Origin: Marinobacterium halophilum
Lineage (GTDB): Bacteria; Pseudomonadota; Gammaproteobacteria; Pseudomonadales; Balneatricaceae
NCBI RefSeq assembly: GCF_003014615.1
Contig: NZ_PYGI01000021.1
Span: 26,986-90,985, forward strand
Direction of reading: 5' to 3'
DNA: 64,000 nt
The position numbers and the translations under genes were made by a program. Of the stretch, positions 9,255 through 16,452 are shown in pieces. The stretch's first letter is position 1. Every line of letters begins with the position of its first letter. The notes below the pieces were generated by a model, which was not told the DNA's origin, did not search any database, and was given only the letters and a program-made list of their open reading frames with translations.

Positions 9255-10009
9255 TGTTGTATCTGGATAAGGACAAGTTGCAGAACGAACCCTCGTTGTC
9301 GGGGCAGGACCGGGCGATTACCGACTGGGCGGAGCGTTACCGTACGCTGGCCGTTTCGGCCCGTCATCCGGCGTTGAAAGCCTTTTACAGTGCCGGTGTG
9401 GTGGACGCCAGTACGCCGCTGTCCGAGGTGCCAATGGTGGCGATGGACTTTGAAACCACCGGGCTGGACCCGCACAAGGGCGGCATTGTCAGTATTGGCT
9501 TGGTGCCGATGACGATCAACCGCATCCACTGTGCCCAGGCCAGGCATTGGCTACTCAAGCCGCGGGCAGCACTGAGCAGCGAGTCGGTGGTAGTGCATGG
9601 CATCACCCATTCCGAGATCGCGTCGGCACCGGATCTGGTACATATTCTGGACGAGCTGCTGGCACAGCTGCAGGGCAAGGTAGTGGTGGTTCATCACCGT
9701 GGCATCGAGCGGGCCTTTCTCAATGCCGCACTGAAGGCGCGGATTCGCGAAGGCATCGAATTTCCGGTGATTGATACCATGGAGCTGGAAGCACGGCTGT
9801 ATCGACGCAAGCGGATTGGCTTCTGGGCGCGGTTGTGTGGCCGCAAGCCGATATCCATCCGGCTGGCACAAAGTCGCGAACGTTACCATCTGCCGTTCTA
9901 TCGTCCACACCATGCGCTGACCGATGCCATTGCCTGTGGCGAGTTGTTGCTGGCGCAGGTAGCCGATCGGTTCGAGCCGGACACACCCGTGTCGGAGTTA
10001 TGGAAGTAA
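9254..10009 (+). CDS. DnaQ-like DEDDh 3'-5' exonuclease
   Basis: 251-residue protein with a DnaQ-type 3'-5' exonuclease core from about residue 60. Exo I is AMDFETTGLDP with the metal-binding Asp and Glu. Exo II lies in the VVHHRGIERAFLN region, and Exo III is HHALTDAIACGELL, supplying the His and Asp of the DEDDh set. The ~55-residue N-terminal extension has no recognised domain. It is not the replicative epsilon subunit, because the clamp-binding tail and the rnhA neighbourhood are absent. The start ATG shares one base with the stop of the DUF294 gene (TGATG), so the two proteins are probably made together and may act in one process, which is unknown. Confidence 0.88.
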   Translation: MLYLDKDKLQNEPSLSGQDRAITDWAERYRTLAVSARHPALKAFYSAGVVDASTPLSEVPMVAMDFETTGLDPHKGGIVSIGLVPMTINRIHCAQARHWLLKPRAALSSESVVVHGITHSEIASAPDLVHILDELLAQLQGKVVVVHHRGIERAFLNAALKARIREGIEFPVIDTMELEARLYRRKRIGFWARLCGRKPISIRLAQSRERYHLPFYRPHHALTDAIACGELLLAQVADRFEPDTPVSELWK

Positions 10010-10047
10010 CCGGAAACCGCACTCTGAATAATGGTTCCGGTCTCGGT

Positions 10048-10146
10048 TCAGACTTTGAATCGCCCGGTCTGTTGCTGCAGTTGTTGAGCATATCCATCCA
10101 GAGAGCGGCTGATCTTGCCGATCTCACTTGAGCTTGAGCTGTGGTC
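10048..10146 (-). pseudogene. Remnant of a methyl-accepting chemotaxis protein C-terminus
   Basis: Read leftward, one frame encodes about 32 residues ending in a normal stop at 10048-10050. It opens with a serine run (SSSSSEIGKISRSL) and ends LDGYAQQLQQQTGRFKV. This heptad-rich, Gln-rich helix ending in F-K-V is typical of the final turn of chemoreceptor signalling domains in gammaproteobacteria. Upstream of it the frame stays open but turns into unrelated Pro/Gly/Trp-rich sequence, so the rest of the gene appears to be deleted. Such a short match could be chance. Confidence 0.35.
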
Positions 10147-10162
10147 CTTATGCCGACACCAT

Positions 10163-10182
10163 CCAGGCCCGATACGGCCTGG
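10163..10182. other. Short perfect hairpin
   Basis: CCAGGCC, a six-base loop CGATAC, then GGCCTGG. There is no T run on either side, so it is a poor intrinsic terminator; it may still end the exonuclease transcript by another mechanism. Confidence 0.4.
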
Positions 10183-10190
10183 TTGAAACG

Positions 10191-10240
10191 GGTTAAAGTC
10201 TGAACTGCGGCGCTATCTCGCGTAGTGGTTAAAGTTTAAA
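10191..10240. repeat. Two copies of a 14-base direct repeat
   Basis: GGTTAAAGTCTGAA at 10191-10204 and GGTTAAAGTTTAAA at 10227-10240 match at 12 of 14 positions and start 36 bases apart. The second copy is flanked by the inverted pair CTCGCG/CGCGAG. Function unknown. Confidence 0.4.
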
Positions 10241-10384
10241 TCGCGAGTGTATGAGCTTGCAGCTGAACAGATGGATGGGCTCCACAGCCACCACATGATG
10301 GCCTGATTGGCTGGATGCTGGTTCCCGAGGTTGTGGATAAACCCGTCACTTGCGACAACAACCCATGCCAAAGCCGTTGTTTAA

Positions 10385-10439
10385 CCCCGTGTGATCGGCG
10401 AGAATAACGCCCAATCCATGATCAATCGCACACACGGGG
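10385..10439 (+). promoter_or_regulatory. Structured 5' leader element of prfC
   Basis: CCCCGTGTG at 10385-10393 pairs perfectly with CACACGGGG at 10431-10439, enclosing 37 bases and ending 41 bases before the prfC start. It would form in the prfC mRNA if transcription starts upstream. It could also be a protein-binding site. Nothing links it to a known RNA family. Confidence 0.35.
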
Positions 10440-10480
10440 CGCAACGCCCTGTCCCTGTCCAGAACAGAAGACCCGAATTC

Positions 10481-12058
10481 ATGTCCATTGCCCAGGAAGT
10501 TTCCAAGCGCCGCACCTTCGCCATCATCTCCCACCCTGACGCCGGTAAGACCACGATCACCGAAAAACTGCTGTTGCTCGGCCAGCTGATCCAGGTGGCC
10601 GGTACCGTCAAGGGCCGTGGTAGCGACCGCCACGCGACCTCTGACTGGATGAGCATGGAGCAGGAGCGTGGTATCTCCATCACCTCATCGGTGATGCAGT
10701 TCCCGTACAACGATCGTACCGTCAATCTGCTGGACACCCCGGGGCACGAAGACTTCTCCGAAGATACCTATCGCACTCTGACCGCCGTGGATTCGGCGCT
10801 GATGGTGGTCGATGGTGCCAAGGGGGTCGAGGACCGCACCATCAAGCTGATGGATGTCTGTCGTCTGCGTGACACGCCGATCTTCTCCTTCGTCAACAAG
10901 CTGGACCGCGATATCCGTGACCCCATCGAGTTGCTGGATGAGATTGAGGAGGTGCTGAAAATCAAGGCGGCTCCAATCAACTGGCCGATCGGCTCCGGCA
11001 AATGGTTCAAGGGTGTGTATAACCTCTATACGGACACCATCCACCTGTTCACGCCGGGGCAGGGTCACAAGCTGCCGGAAGACAAGCGTATTCAGGGGCT
11101 GGACTCCGATGAGGCGCGGGCACTGCTCGATGACGAGTATGACGAGTACGTTGACGAGATCGAACTGGTCCGTGGCGCGACCAACGAGTGGGATCAACAG
11201 GCCTATATGGAAGGTCGGCTGACACCGGTTTTCTTCGGTACCGCCTTGAGCAACTTTGGCGTTAAGGAGATGCTGGATGATTTCGTCGAATGGGCACCGG
11301 CCCCGCCGGCGCGTGCCACCGAAACCCGTGAGGTCGCCGCTGACGAAGATGCGTTTTCCGGCTTCGTGTTCAAGATTCAGGCCAATATGGACCCGAAACA
11401 CCGTGACCGCATTGCCTTTATGCGCATCTGTTCGGGCTCCTACACCCGCGGCATGAAGATGAAGCATGTGCGCATCGGCAAGGATATCCGCATTGCCGAC
11501 GCGGTAACCTTTATTGCCGGTGACCGGGAGAACGTGGAAGAAGCCTGGTCCGGCGATATCATCGGCCTGCACAACCATGGCACCATTCAGATCGGGGATA
11601 CGTTTACGGCGGGTGAATCTCTCAAGTTCACCGGCATTCCGCACTTTGCACCGGAGATGTTCCGTCGTGTTCGCCCCACTGACCCGTTGAAGATGAAACA
11701 GCTGCAGAAGGGTCTGCAGCAGTTGTCGGAAGAGGGTGCGGTGCAGCTGTTCCAGCCGCTGCGCAACAATGACCTGGTATTGGGTGCGGTCGGTCAGCTG
11801 CAGTTTGAAGTGGTGGTGTTCCGTCTCAAGGACGAATACAAGGTCGATTGCCTGTATGAGCCGGTGAGTGTGCAGACGGCGCGCTGGGTCGAGTGCAACG
11901 ATAACAAGATGCTGGAAGAGTTTCGCCGCAAGGGCTATGACAACCTGGCGGTGGATGGTGCCGGGCTGTTGACCTATCTGGCACCCACCCGGGTTAACCT
12001 GTCACTGACCGAAGAACGCTGGCCGGACATTCAGTTCCGCGCCACCCGCGAGCACTGA
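10481..12058 (+). CDS. prfC: Peptide chain release factor 3
   Basis: Translational GTPase that removes RF1/RF2 from the ribosome after peptide release. The 525-residue product has G1 [15 protein letters not shown], the switch [10 protein letters not shown] and G4 NKLDRD in the first 150 residues, followed by the domain II barrel and a C-terminal domain ending close to the usual length (529 in E. coli). I start at ATG 10481 ([13 protein letters not shown]), which aligns with the family. A longer frame from GTG 10391 would add 30 non-homologous residues within the structured leader. The ribosome-binding site is weak (GAAG, about 10 bases upstream). yjjV lies next downstream, as in E. coli. Confidence 0.96.
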   Translation: MSIAQEVSKRRTFAIISHPDAGKTTITEKLLLLGQLIQVAGTVKGRGSDRHATSDWMSMEQERGISITSSVMQFPYNDRTVNLLDTPGHEDFSEDTYRTLTAVDSALMVVDGAKGVEDRTIKLMDVCRLRDTPIFSFVNKLDRDIRDPIELLDEIEEVLKIKAAPINWPIGSGKWFKGVYNLYTDTIHLFTPGQGHKLPEDKRIQGLDSDEARALLDDEYDEYVDEIELVRGATNEWDQQAYMEGRLTPVFFGTALSNFGVKEMLDDFVEWAPAPPARATETREVAADEDAFSGFVFKIQANMDPKHRDRIAFMRICSGSYTRGMKMKHVRIGKDIRIADAVTFIAGDRENVEEAWSGDIIGLHNHGTIQIGDTFTAGESLKFTGIPHFAPEMFRRVRPTDPLKMKQLQKGLQQLSEEGAVQLFQPLRNNDLVLGAVGQLQFEVVVFRLKDEYKVDCLYEPVSVQTARWVECNDNKMLEEFRRKGYDNLAVDGAGLLTYLAPTRVNLSLTEERWPDIQFRATREH

Positions 12059-12068
12059 TACGCGTCAG

Positions 12069-12093
12069 GGCACAGGCCTTTCCGGCCTGTGCC
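12069..12093 (+). terminator. Hairpin between prfC and the tatD-family gene
   Basis: GGCACAGGCC and GGCCTGTGCC form a perfect 10-bp stem with loop TTTCC directly after the prfC stop. There is no T run, so termination may be partial. Confidence 0.45.
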
Positions 12094-12104
12094 ATACTCC
12101 CATC

Positions 12105-12875
12105 ATGTTGATCGATACCCACTGCCACCTGGATTTTGCCGTTTTTGATGCCGATCGCGAGGCTGTTATCTGTCGTGCGCGAGCGGCCGGTGTCGGGCAA
12201 ATTGTGGTGCCCTCCATCACTGTGGATAACTTTCAGCCGGTGCTCGATTTGTGTGCCACGTCGCCGCAGTTTTATCCTGCGCTTGGGTTGCACCCCTGTT
12301 TTCCACATGCGGCCGATTCAGCCATGCCGATGCTGGAGCAGGCACTGAATAACTCGTCGGTGGTCGCGGTTGGTGAGATCGGGCTCGATTTCCGCCCCGA
12401 CCAGGCTGCGCCGGAGGCCCAGCTGGCGCTGTTCGAGCGGCAACTGCAGCTTGCCGAGCGGCTGCAGTTGCCGGTGTTGCTGCATGTGGTGAAAGCCCAT
12501 GATCAGGTGCTCAAGTTGCTGCGCCGCCATTCACTGGTGCGCGGTGGCATTGTGCATGCCTTTTCCGGCAGTGAGCAGCAGGCGCAGATCTATGCTGGTC
12601 TGGGTTTCAAGCTGGGGTTTGGTGGTGCGATGACCCATGCGCGAGCGCACCGGCTGCGCCGTTTGGCTGTGGAGCTGCCGCTGGAATGGCTGGTGCTGGA
12701 AACGGATGCACCGGATATGCCGCTGGTCGGTTGTCAGGGGCAGCGCAACGAACCGTCGCAGGTCGCCGAGGTGGCGGCGTTGATTGCCGAGTTGCGGACA
12801 CAGCCGATTGAGTACATTGCCGAGGTGACAACAGCGACGGCGCAGCAGTTGCTGCGCCTGCCGAATCAGCGGTAG
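12105..12875 (+). CDS. yjjV: TatD-family metal-dependent hydrolase (YjjV-like)
   Basis: 256-residue TIM-barrel metallohydrolase of the TatD DNase family. The metal ligands are visible in order: DTHCHLDF at the N-terminus, GEIGLDF near residue 90, LLHVVKAHD near 126, HAFSGS near 150 and LETDAPDMPL near 205. TatD proteins act as nucleases on DNA ends or D-aminoacyl substrates in various reports; the true substrate of YjjV-type members is not settled. Its place after prfC matches the E. coli prfC/yjjV neighbourhood. The 3' end overlaps the convergent lipoprotein gene by 10 bases. Confidence 0.9.
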   Translation: MLIDTHCHLDFAVFDADREAVICRARAAGVGQIVVPSITVDNFQPVLDLCATSPQFYPALGLHPCFPHAADSAMPMLEQALNNSSVVAVGEIGLDFRPDQAAPEAQLALFERQLQLAERLQLPVLLHVVKAHDQVLKLLRRHSLVRGGIVHAFSGSEQQAQIYAGLGFKLGFGGAMTHARAHRLRRLAVELPLEWLVLETDAPDMPLVGCQGQRNEPSQVAEVAALIAELRTQPIEYIAEVTTATAQQLLRLPNQR

Positions 12876-13261
12876 ATGCTGTTGTAGGCGTTGTCGATGG
12901 TGGTCCACACCGTGTCAGTGTGGGTGTTGATCGGGATGCGGAAATAGCGTCCGTCACTGTCCATCGGTGTGCTGGTATAGCTGCCGTCAGGCGGGGTCAG
13001 AATCATCCGTGCCAGGTCGGTCGGGTAATTGGGTCCGCTGATTGTCCGACCATAGACTTTCTCGATCGGTGCCAGTTGGGCACGCACCGAGACGATAGAG
13101 GTCAGATCCTGACAGTCAGCGGTTTCGCCGCGACAGAAACGGTAGTAGCGGGTATCCAGTGTATAGAACTGGTCAGCCGTGGGATCTTCCTTCAGCGCGC
13201 CAGACAGGTTGACGCATCCCCCCAGAGCCAGCACGGCGGCCAGCAGACTCAAACGCTTCAT
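12866..13261 (-). CDS. Small lipoprotein of unknown function
   Basis: 131-residue protein beginning MKRLSLLAAVLALGGC, a clear signal peptide with a lipobox Cys at position 16. The residues after the Cys are not Asp, so outer-membrane sorting is likely. The mature part has a Cys pair (FCRGETADC) that could form a disulfide in the periplasm, several Tyr-rich segments and no membrane helix. I do not recognise the family. ATG 13261 is used because the signal peptide starts there and AGGA lies 7 bases upstream; an upstream extension of the frame is not signal-like. The end overlaps the convergent tatD-family gene by 10 bases. Confidence 0.75.
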   Translation of the reverse strand: MKRLSLLAAVLALGGCVNLSGALKEDPTADQFYTLDTRYYRFCRGETADCQDLTSIVSVRAQLAPIEKVYGRTISGPNYPTDLARMILTPPDGSYTSTPMDSDGRYFRIPINTHTDTVWTTIDNAYNSIYR

Positions 13262-13329
13262 GACAACGTCCTGTATAAAAAATCGGTGCGTGCGAGTGTA
13301 GCAGATAATTCCGCCTCGACTCAGCCCCG

Positions 13330-13372
13330 CCCCTACAAGGATCTGCGCGTTCAGCACAGATCCTTGTAGGGG
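13330..13372 (-). terminator. Perfect 16-bp hairpin spanning the fabY stop codon
   Basis: CCCCTACAAGGATCTG at 13330-13345 is the exact reverse complement of 13357-13372, with an 11-base loop. The right arm encodes the last codons of fabY, and the stop codon lies between the arms. In the fabY direction no T run follows; in the opposite direction TTTT does. It probably marks the 3' end of the fabY mRNA. Confidence 0.6.
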
Positions 13373-15261
13373 TTTTGGGTACGCAGAGATATAGGCTGAT
13401 TGTAACCGGGCAGGCGGATTTCATCTGCGCTGATCTGCAGATCTTCACCGGTCAGAACATTGTAGTCATACCGGTAGATCGGGCGTGCCAGACCATTGAT
13501 GGCCGCCTGGTTATAGGCTTCGGCCTGCTCGCGAACCTGCTCACGGCGCTGGCGCCAGGCGTTCATCGCCGTTTCACCATGACGTTTGGTCAACAGTTTT
13601 TCGACCGCATGCGGTGCCAGTACCGCAGCGCTGGCGTTGTTGCCACCAAACCCCTTGGCGTTGATCAGCACGGAATCCATGCCTTCAGCACCGGTGTTCA
13701 GGTGCTGCAGCGGCAGGTTCAGGTGGGAGTTATGCACATCGTCGGCGATCTCGGGTGTGGTGGTCAGGCCGGGGATGATGCCGTATTTCCACACGCCAAG
13801 GGAGGCAAACAACTGATCGCCGCCGGCGGTGCCCTGAGAGTGTCCCAGGTAGGCTTTTACGGCACTGACGTTCCAGGCCGGAATGTCGAAGGCCTTGGCG
13901 GTTTCATTGATGACGTGGGATTCGGTGACCCGGTTCTGTGGTGTGCTGGTGCCGTGAGCCTGCACGAAGCTGCGCTGGCGCAGGGACTCTTCACCCAGCA
14001 TGTCGCTGACCAGAGAGGCCGCTTTGCCCAGGGTCATGTAGTTACCGATGCCCGGTGCCGAGATCGATTTCTTGTGGCCGTCGGCGTGGACGAAAACATC
14101 CGCCACGGCGCCATGGATATCGGCACCAAGCTCCAGCGCCAGATCATCGCTCATCAGCACCAGGAACTGGCTGGATTCACCCATGGTGAAGCCGCAGTTG
14201 TTGCCGAACGGGCGGCAGGCCTGACGATAGTGCTCTTCGGCCAGTTCAGCCAGGTTATCCAGTGCCTGCAATTGTTTGTCTTCAGCCAGCGCGCCCATGG
14301 CCCGGAAACCTTCAATGATTTCGGGCGTAACCGGTGCATCGCTGCCGCCGACCAGTACCAATTTGGAACGGCCGGTACGAATCGCTTCCACGCCACTTTT
14401 CAGGTTGTACAGGAAGGTGGCGCAGGCACCGAGTGCTCCGCCAGTGGTGCCGACATTGCCCAGCAGATAGGCATTGATAAAGTCGGCGGGCATCTGTGCA
14501 TAACCCAGCGGCATCTGTTTGGACGTGGTGCGTTTGCCCAGTGCCGGGAATTTGGTCAGACCACCGAAGCCGAGATCATCAAGCTGGCCGATGGAGTTGC
14601 TGGCAAACACGGCAATCTGATCCGGCGGCAGGCGATCAATGATGCTGTCATAATCGATACCGACGGAGCGCAGGGCGTCCGAAGCGGCATATACGGCCAT
14701 CTGCAGGCCGCGTGGGTGGTTACGCGACTGGTACAGTTTGCCCGGCTCGAATCCGGTGGGCAGCATGCCGGCGCTCTGCACCAGTGCGGTTTTACTGTCC
14801 GGGAAGATCAGCTCGCAGCTGCCGTCCACGGTAACTTCCGACTGGCCACCGCCGATATCGCGCAGGGTCCAATTGGCGGGAATTACCTGTGGCAGATGAC
14901 GGTTGCGCAGGGTGAATTGCAGCGGTTGCTCACCGGTGTGGACCGTTGCCGGCCGGTTGAACATTACGGCGTTGACGTCAAACCAGTCGGGATGAATGCG
15001 GCGGATCAGGGTGTTGTTGCGCACCTGCTGCTCAACGGCGGCCGCCAGAGCCTTGCGGTCCGGCAGGGTGCTTTCGCCGAGCGTGAATTGCCCATTGTCG
15101 TATTGGGCCAGACCGGTCAAAGTGGCCAGGTCGGTCAATGTTTCCTGTCGACTGTGCTCATCCAGCTGATCAAGAATCAGACGGCGATAACCGTGGTGAA
15201 AAGAGGAACGACCAGCGGGGCTGATACCACCAAAACCGACAATGACAGGCAGTTGAGACAA
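13351..15261 (-). CDS. fabY: FabY-type beta-ketoacyl-ACP synthase
   Basis: Large ketoacyl synthase of 636 residues. The catalytic triad is visible: Cys280 in GACATFLYN, His436 in QAHGTSTPQN and His474 in YLGHSQGT. The length and the ~170-residue N-terminal portion match FabY (PA5174) of Pseudomonas aeruginosa, which starts fatty acid synthesis by condensing acetyl-CoA with malonyl-ACP, replacing FabH in that role. Whether this strain also has fabH cannot be seen here. ATG 15261 is the natural start (MSQLPVIVGFGG). It is monocistronic, transcribed away from the OmpA-family gene, and ends in a perfect hairpin. Confidence 0.88.
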   Translation of the reverse strand: MSQLPVIVGFGGISPAGRSSFHHGYRRLILDQLDEHSRQETLTDLATLTGLAQYDNGQFTLGESTLPDRKALAAAVEQQVRNNTLIRRIHPDWFDVNAVMFNRPATVHTGEQPLQFTLRNRHLPQVIPANWTLRDIGGGQSEVTVDGSCELIFPDSKTALVQSAGMLPTGFEPGKLYQSRNHPRGLQMAVYAASDALRSVGIDYDSIIDRLPPDQIAVFASNSIGQLDDLGFGGLTKFPALGKRTTSKQMPLGYAQMPADFINAYLLGNVGTTGGALGACATFLYNLKSGVEAIRTGRSKLVLVGGSDAPVTPEIIEGFRAMGALAEDKQLQALDNLAELAEEHYRQACRPFGNNCGFTMGESSQFLVLMSDDLALELGADIHGAVADVFVHADGHKKSISAPGIGNYMTLGKAASLVSDMLGEESLRQRSFVQAHGTSTPQNRVTESHVINETAKAFDIPAWNVSAVKAYLGHSQGTAGGDQLFASLGVWKYGIIPGLTTTPEIADDVHNSHLNLPLQHLNTGAEGMDSVLINAKGFGGNNASAAVLAPHAVEKLLTKRHGETAMNAWRQRREQVREQAEAYNQAAINGLARPIYRYDYNVLTGEDLQISADEIRLPGYNQPISLRTQNPYKDLC

Positions 15262-15468
15262 AAGAAACTCCTCGGGGTGGTGATGCAGGTGACAGTTAAG
15301 GACAACAGTGCATTTTATCGCCTGAATGCTGAGCTGACCAGCACTGTACGCCGCTTTAAGTATTGTTGCAGTGCCTGTTTTTCATGACCCATTCAGCTAT
15401 GCTGAGCTAAATAGACCACACTTACCGGTGCATACGCGGGTACCGGGTATCTGAATTCAGGAGAAAGC

Positions 15469-16128
15469 ATGAAGAAACTGATGCTGGCAACGGCAATGAG
15501 CGCACTGGTACTGGGTGGTTGTACAACACTAGATCCTTATACCCAGCAATCGAAAACATCCAACGCAACCAAAGGTGCCGGGATCGGTGCGTTGACCGGA
15601 GCCGTACTGGGTGCGGCGGTTGCCGGCAAGGGTGATCGCAACGAAGGCGCGTTGGCCGGGGCCGTGATCGGGGGGGCCGTAGGCGGCGGTGCCGGTTATT
15701 ACATGGACCGGCAGGAGATGTTGCTGCGCCAGGAGCTGGAAGGCACCGGTGTCCGCGTTGAGCGTGTGGGTGACGATATTCGCCTGATCATGCCGGGCAA
15801 CATTACCTTTGCGACCGACAGTGATCGAGTGTCGCCGTCGTTTTATCCGGTGCTGGACTCCGTTGCCAAAGTATTGGCGAAGTTTGACCGCACTCAGGTG
15901 GCAGTCGAAGGCTATACCGATTCCACAGGTTCGTTCGAGTACAACCAGCAATTGTCGGAGCGCCGCGCCTACAGCGTATCGCGTTACCTGTCGTCGGTAG
16001 GGGTGAGTCAGTTGCGCCTGAATGCGCAGGGATTGGGTGAGCGTTACCCGATTGCGAGCAATGATTCGGCTGGTGGACGGGCGATGAACCGTCGGGTGGA
16101 AATCAAGATCCGAGGTACTCAGCGTTAA
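15469..16128 (+). CDS. OmpA-family outer-membrane lipoprotein (YiaD-like)
   Basis: 219-residue lipoprotein with signal MKKLMLATAMSALVLGGC (lipobox Cys18). A glycine-zipper region follows (about 35-80, GAGIGALTGAVLGAAVAG and AGAVIGGAVGGGAGYYM), then a C-terminal OmpA-like peptidoglycan-binding domain (about 105-215) with the GYTDSTGSFEYN and LSERRA core. It likely tethers the outer membrane to peptidoglycan, like E. coli YiaD. The Shine-Dalgarno AGGAGAAAG is strong. It is a single gene, ending at a bidirectional terminator shared with the convergent zapB-like gene. Confidence 0.9.
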   Translation: MKKLMLATAMSALVLGGCTTLDPYTQQSKTSNATKGAGIGALTGAVLGAAVAGKGDRNEGALAGAVIGGAVGGGAGYYMDRQEMLLRQELEGTGVRVERVGDDIRLIMPGNITFATDSDRVSPSFYPVLDSVAKVLAKFDRTQVAVEGYTDSTGSFEYNQQLSERRAYSVSRYLSSVGVSQLRLNAQGLGERYPIASNDSAGGRAMNRRVEIKIRGTQR

Positions 16129-16169
16129 TATAGGTGGCCATGTCCGTCGGTTGACGGGCGGGTGAAACT

Positions 16170-16200
16170 GAAACAGGGACATTCATGATGTCCCTGTTTC
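16170..16200. terminator. Bidirectional terminator between ompA-family and zapB-like genes
   Basis: GAAACAGGGACAT (16170-16182) and ATGTCCCTGTTTC (16188-16200) form a perfect 13-bp stem with loop TCATG between two convergent genes. A/T-rich ends on both arms suit termination in either direction. Confidence 0.7.
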
Positions 16201-16209
16201 ATCTGTCGG

Positions 16210-16404
16210 TCAGATATCTTCGCTATCCTTCAGACGATCAAACTTGCCCAGCATCCGCTGCAGGCCCTGTTCGGTCTGCGCACGATCTTCTTCGAGGCTC
16301 TGTTTTTCCTGACGCAGCTCGCTGACTTCGAGACGCAGCAGCTCAACTTCTTCAATCAGTCCTTCAATCTTGCTTTCCAGTTCGGTAAAGAGTCCGCTCT
16401 GCAT
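16210..16404 (-). CDS. zapB: ZapB-like coiled-coil cell-division protein
   Basis: 64-residue, almost entirely coiled-coil acidic protein with clear heptads (ESKIEGLIEEVELLRLEV onward). It fits ZapB, which bridges ZapA-FtsZ rings and MatP to organise the division septum; the closing LGKFDRL is typical of the family. It is slightly shorter than E. coli ZapB (81 residues). ATG 16404 has AAGG 5-9 bases upstream. It reads in the same direction as the FlgT-like gene upstream, with a 48-base gap. A generic coiled-coil protein (TIGR02449-like) is the alternative. Confidence 0.65.
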   Translation of the reverse strand: MQSGLFTELESKIEGLIEEVELLRLEVSELRQEKQSLEEDRAQTEQGLQRMLGKFDRLKDSEDI

Positions 16405-16452
16405 GGTGCCTTGCTCCTTGACGCGTGATCAAAGGGCTCAAGACTAAGCTGC

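Larger units (their letters stand above)
10010..10480. other. 471-base intergenic region without an intact gene
   Basis: This is the only gap over 300 bases. From left to right it contains a probable dead chemotaxis-receptor end (minus strand), a 7-bp hairpin, two copies of a 14-base direct repeat, and the structured leader of prfC. I see no intact reading frame with a ribosome-binding site in the part up to about 10380. Confidence 0.7.

Noticed and set aside
10163..10182. 7-bp hairpin as a rho-independent terminator for the exonuclease gene
   Set aside because: No T run follows on either strand; listed only as a hairpin.
10391..10480. N-terminal extension of prfC from GTG 10391
   Set aside because: It would add 30 residues not found in RF3 and lies in a structured leader; ATG 10481 aligns with the family.
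13375..15387. A 670-codon open frame on the plus strand opposite fabY
   Set aside because: It is the antisense shadow of a GC-rich, well-conserved gene; it has no ribosome-binding site or recognisable domain, and fabY has intact catalytic residues.
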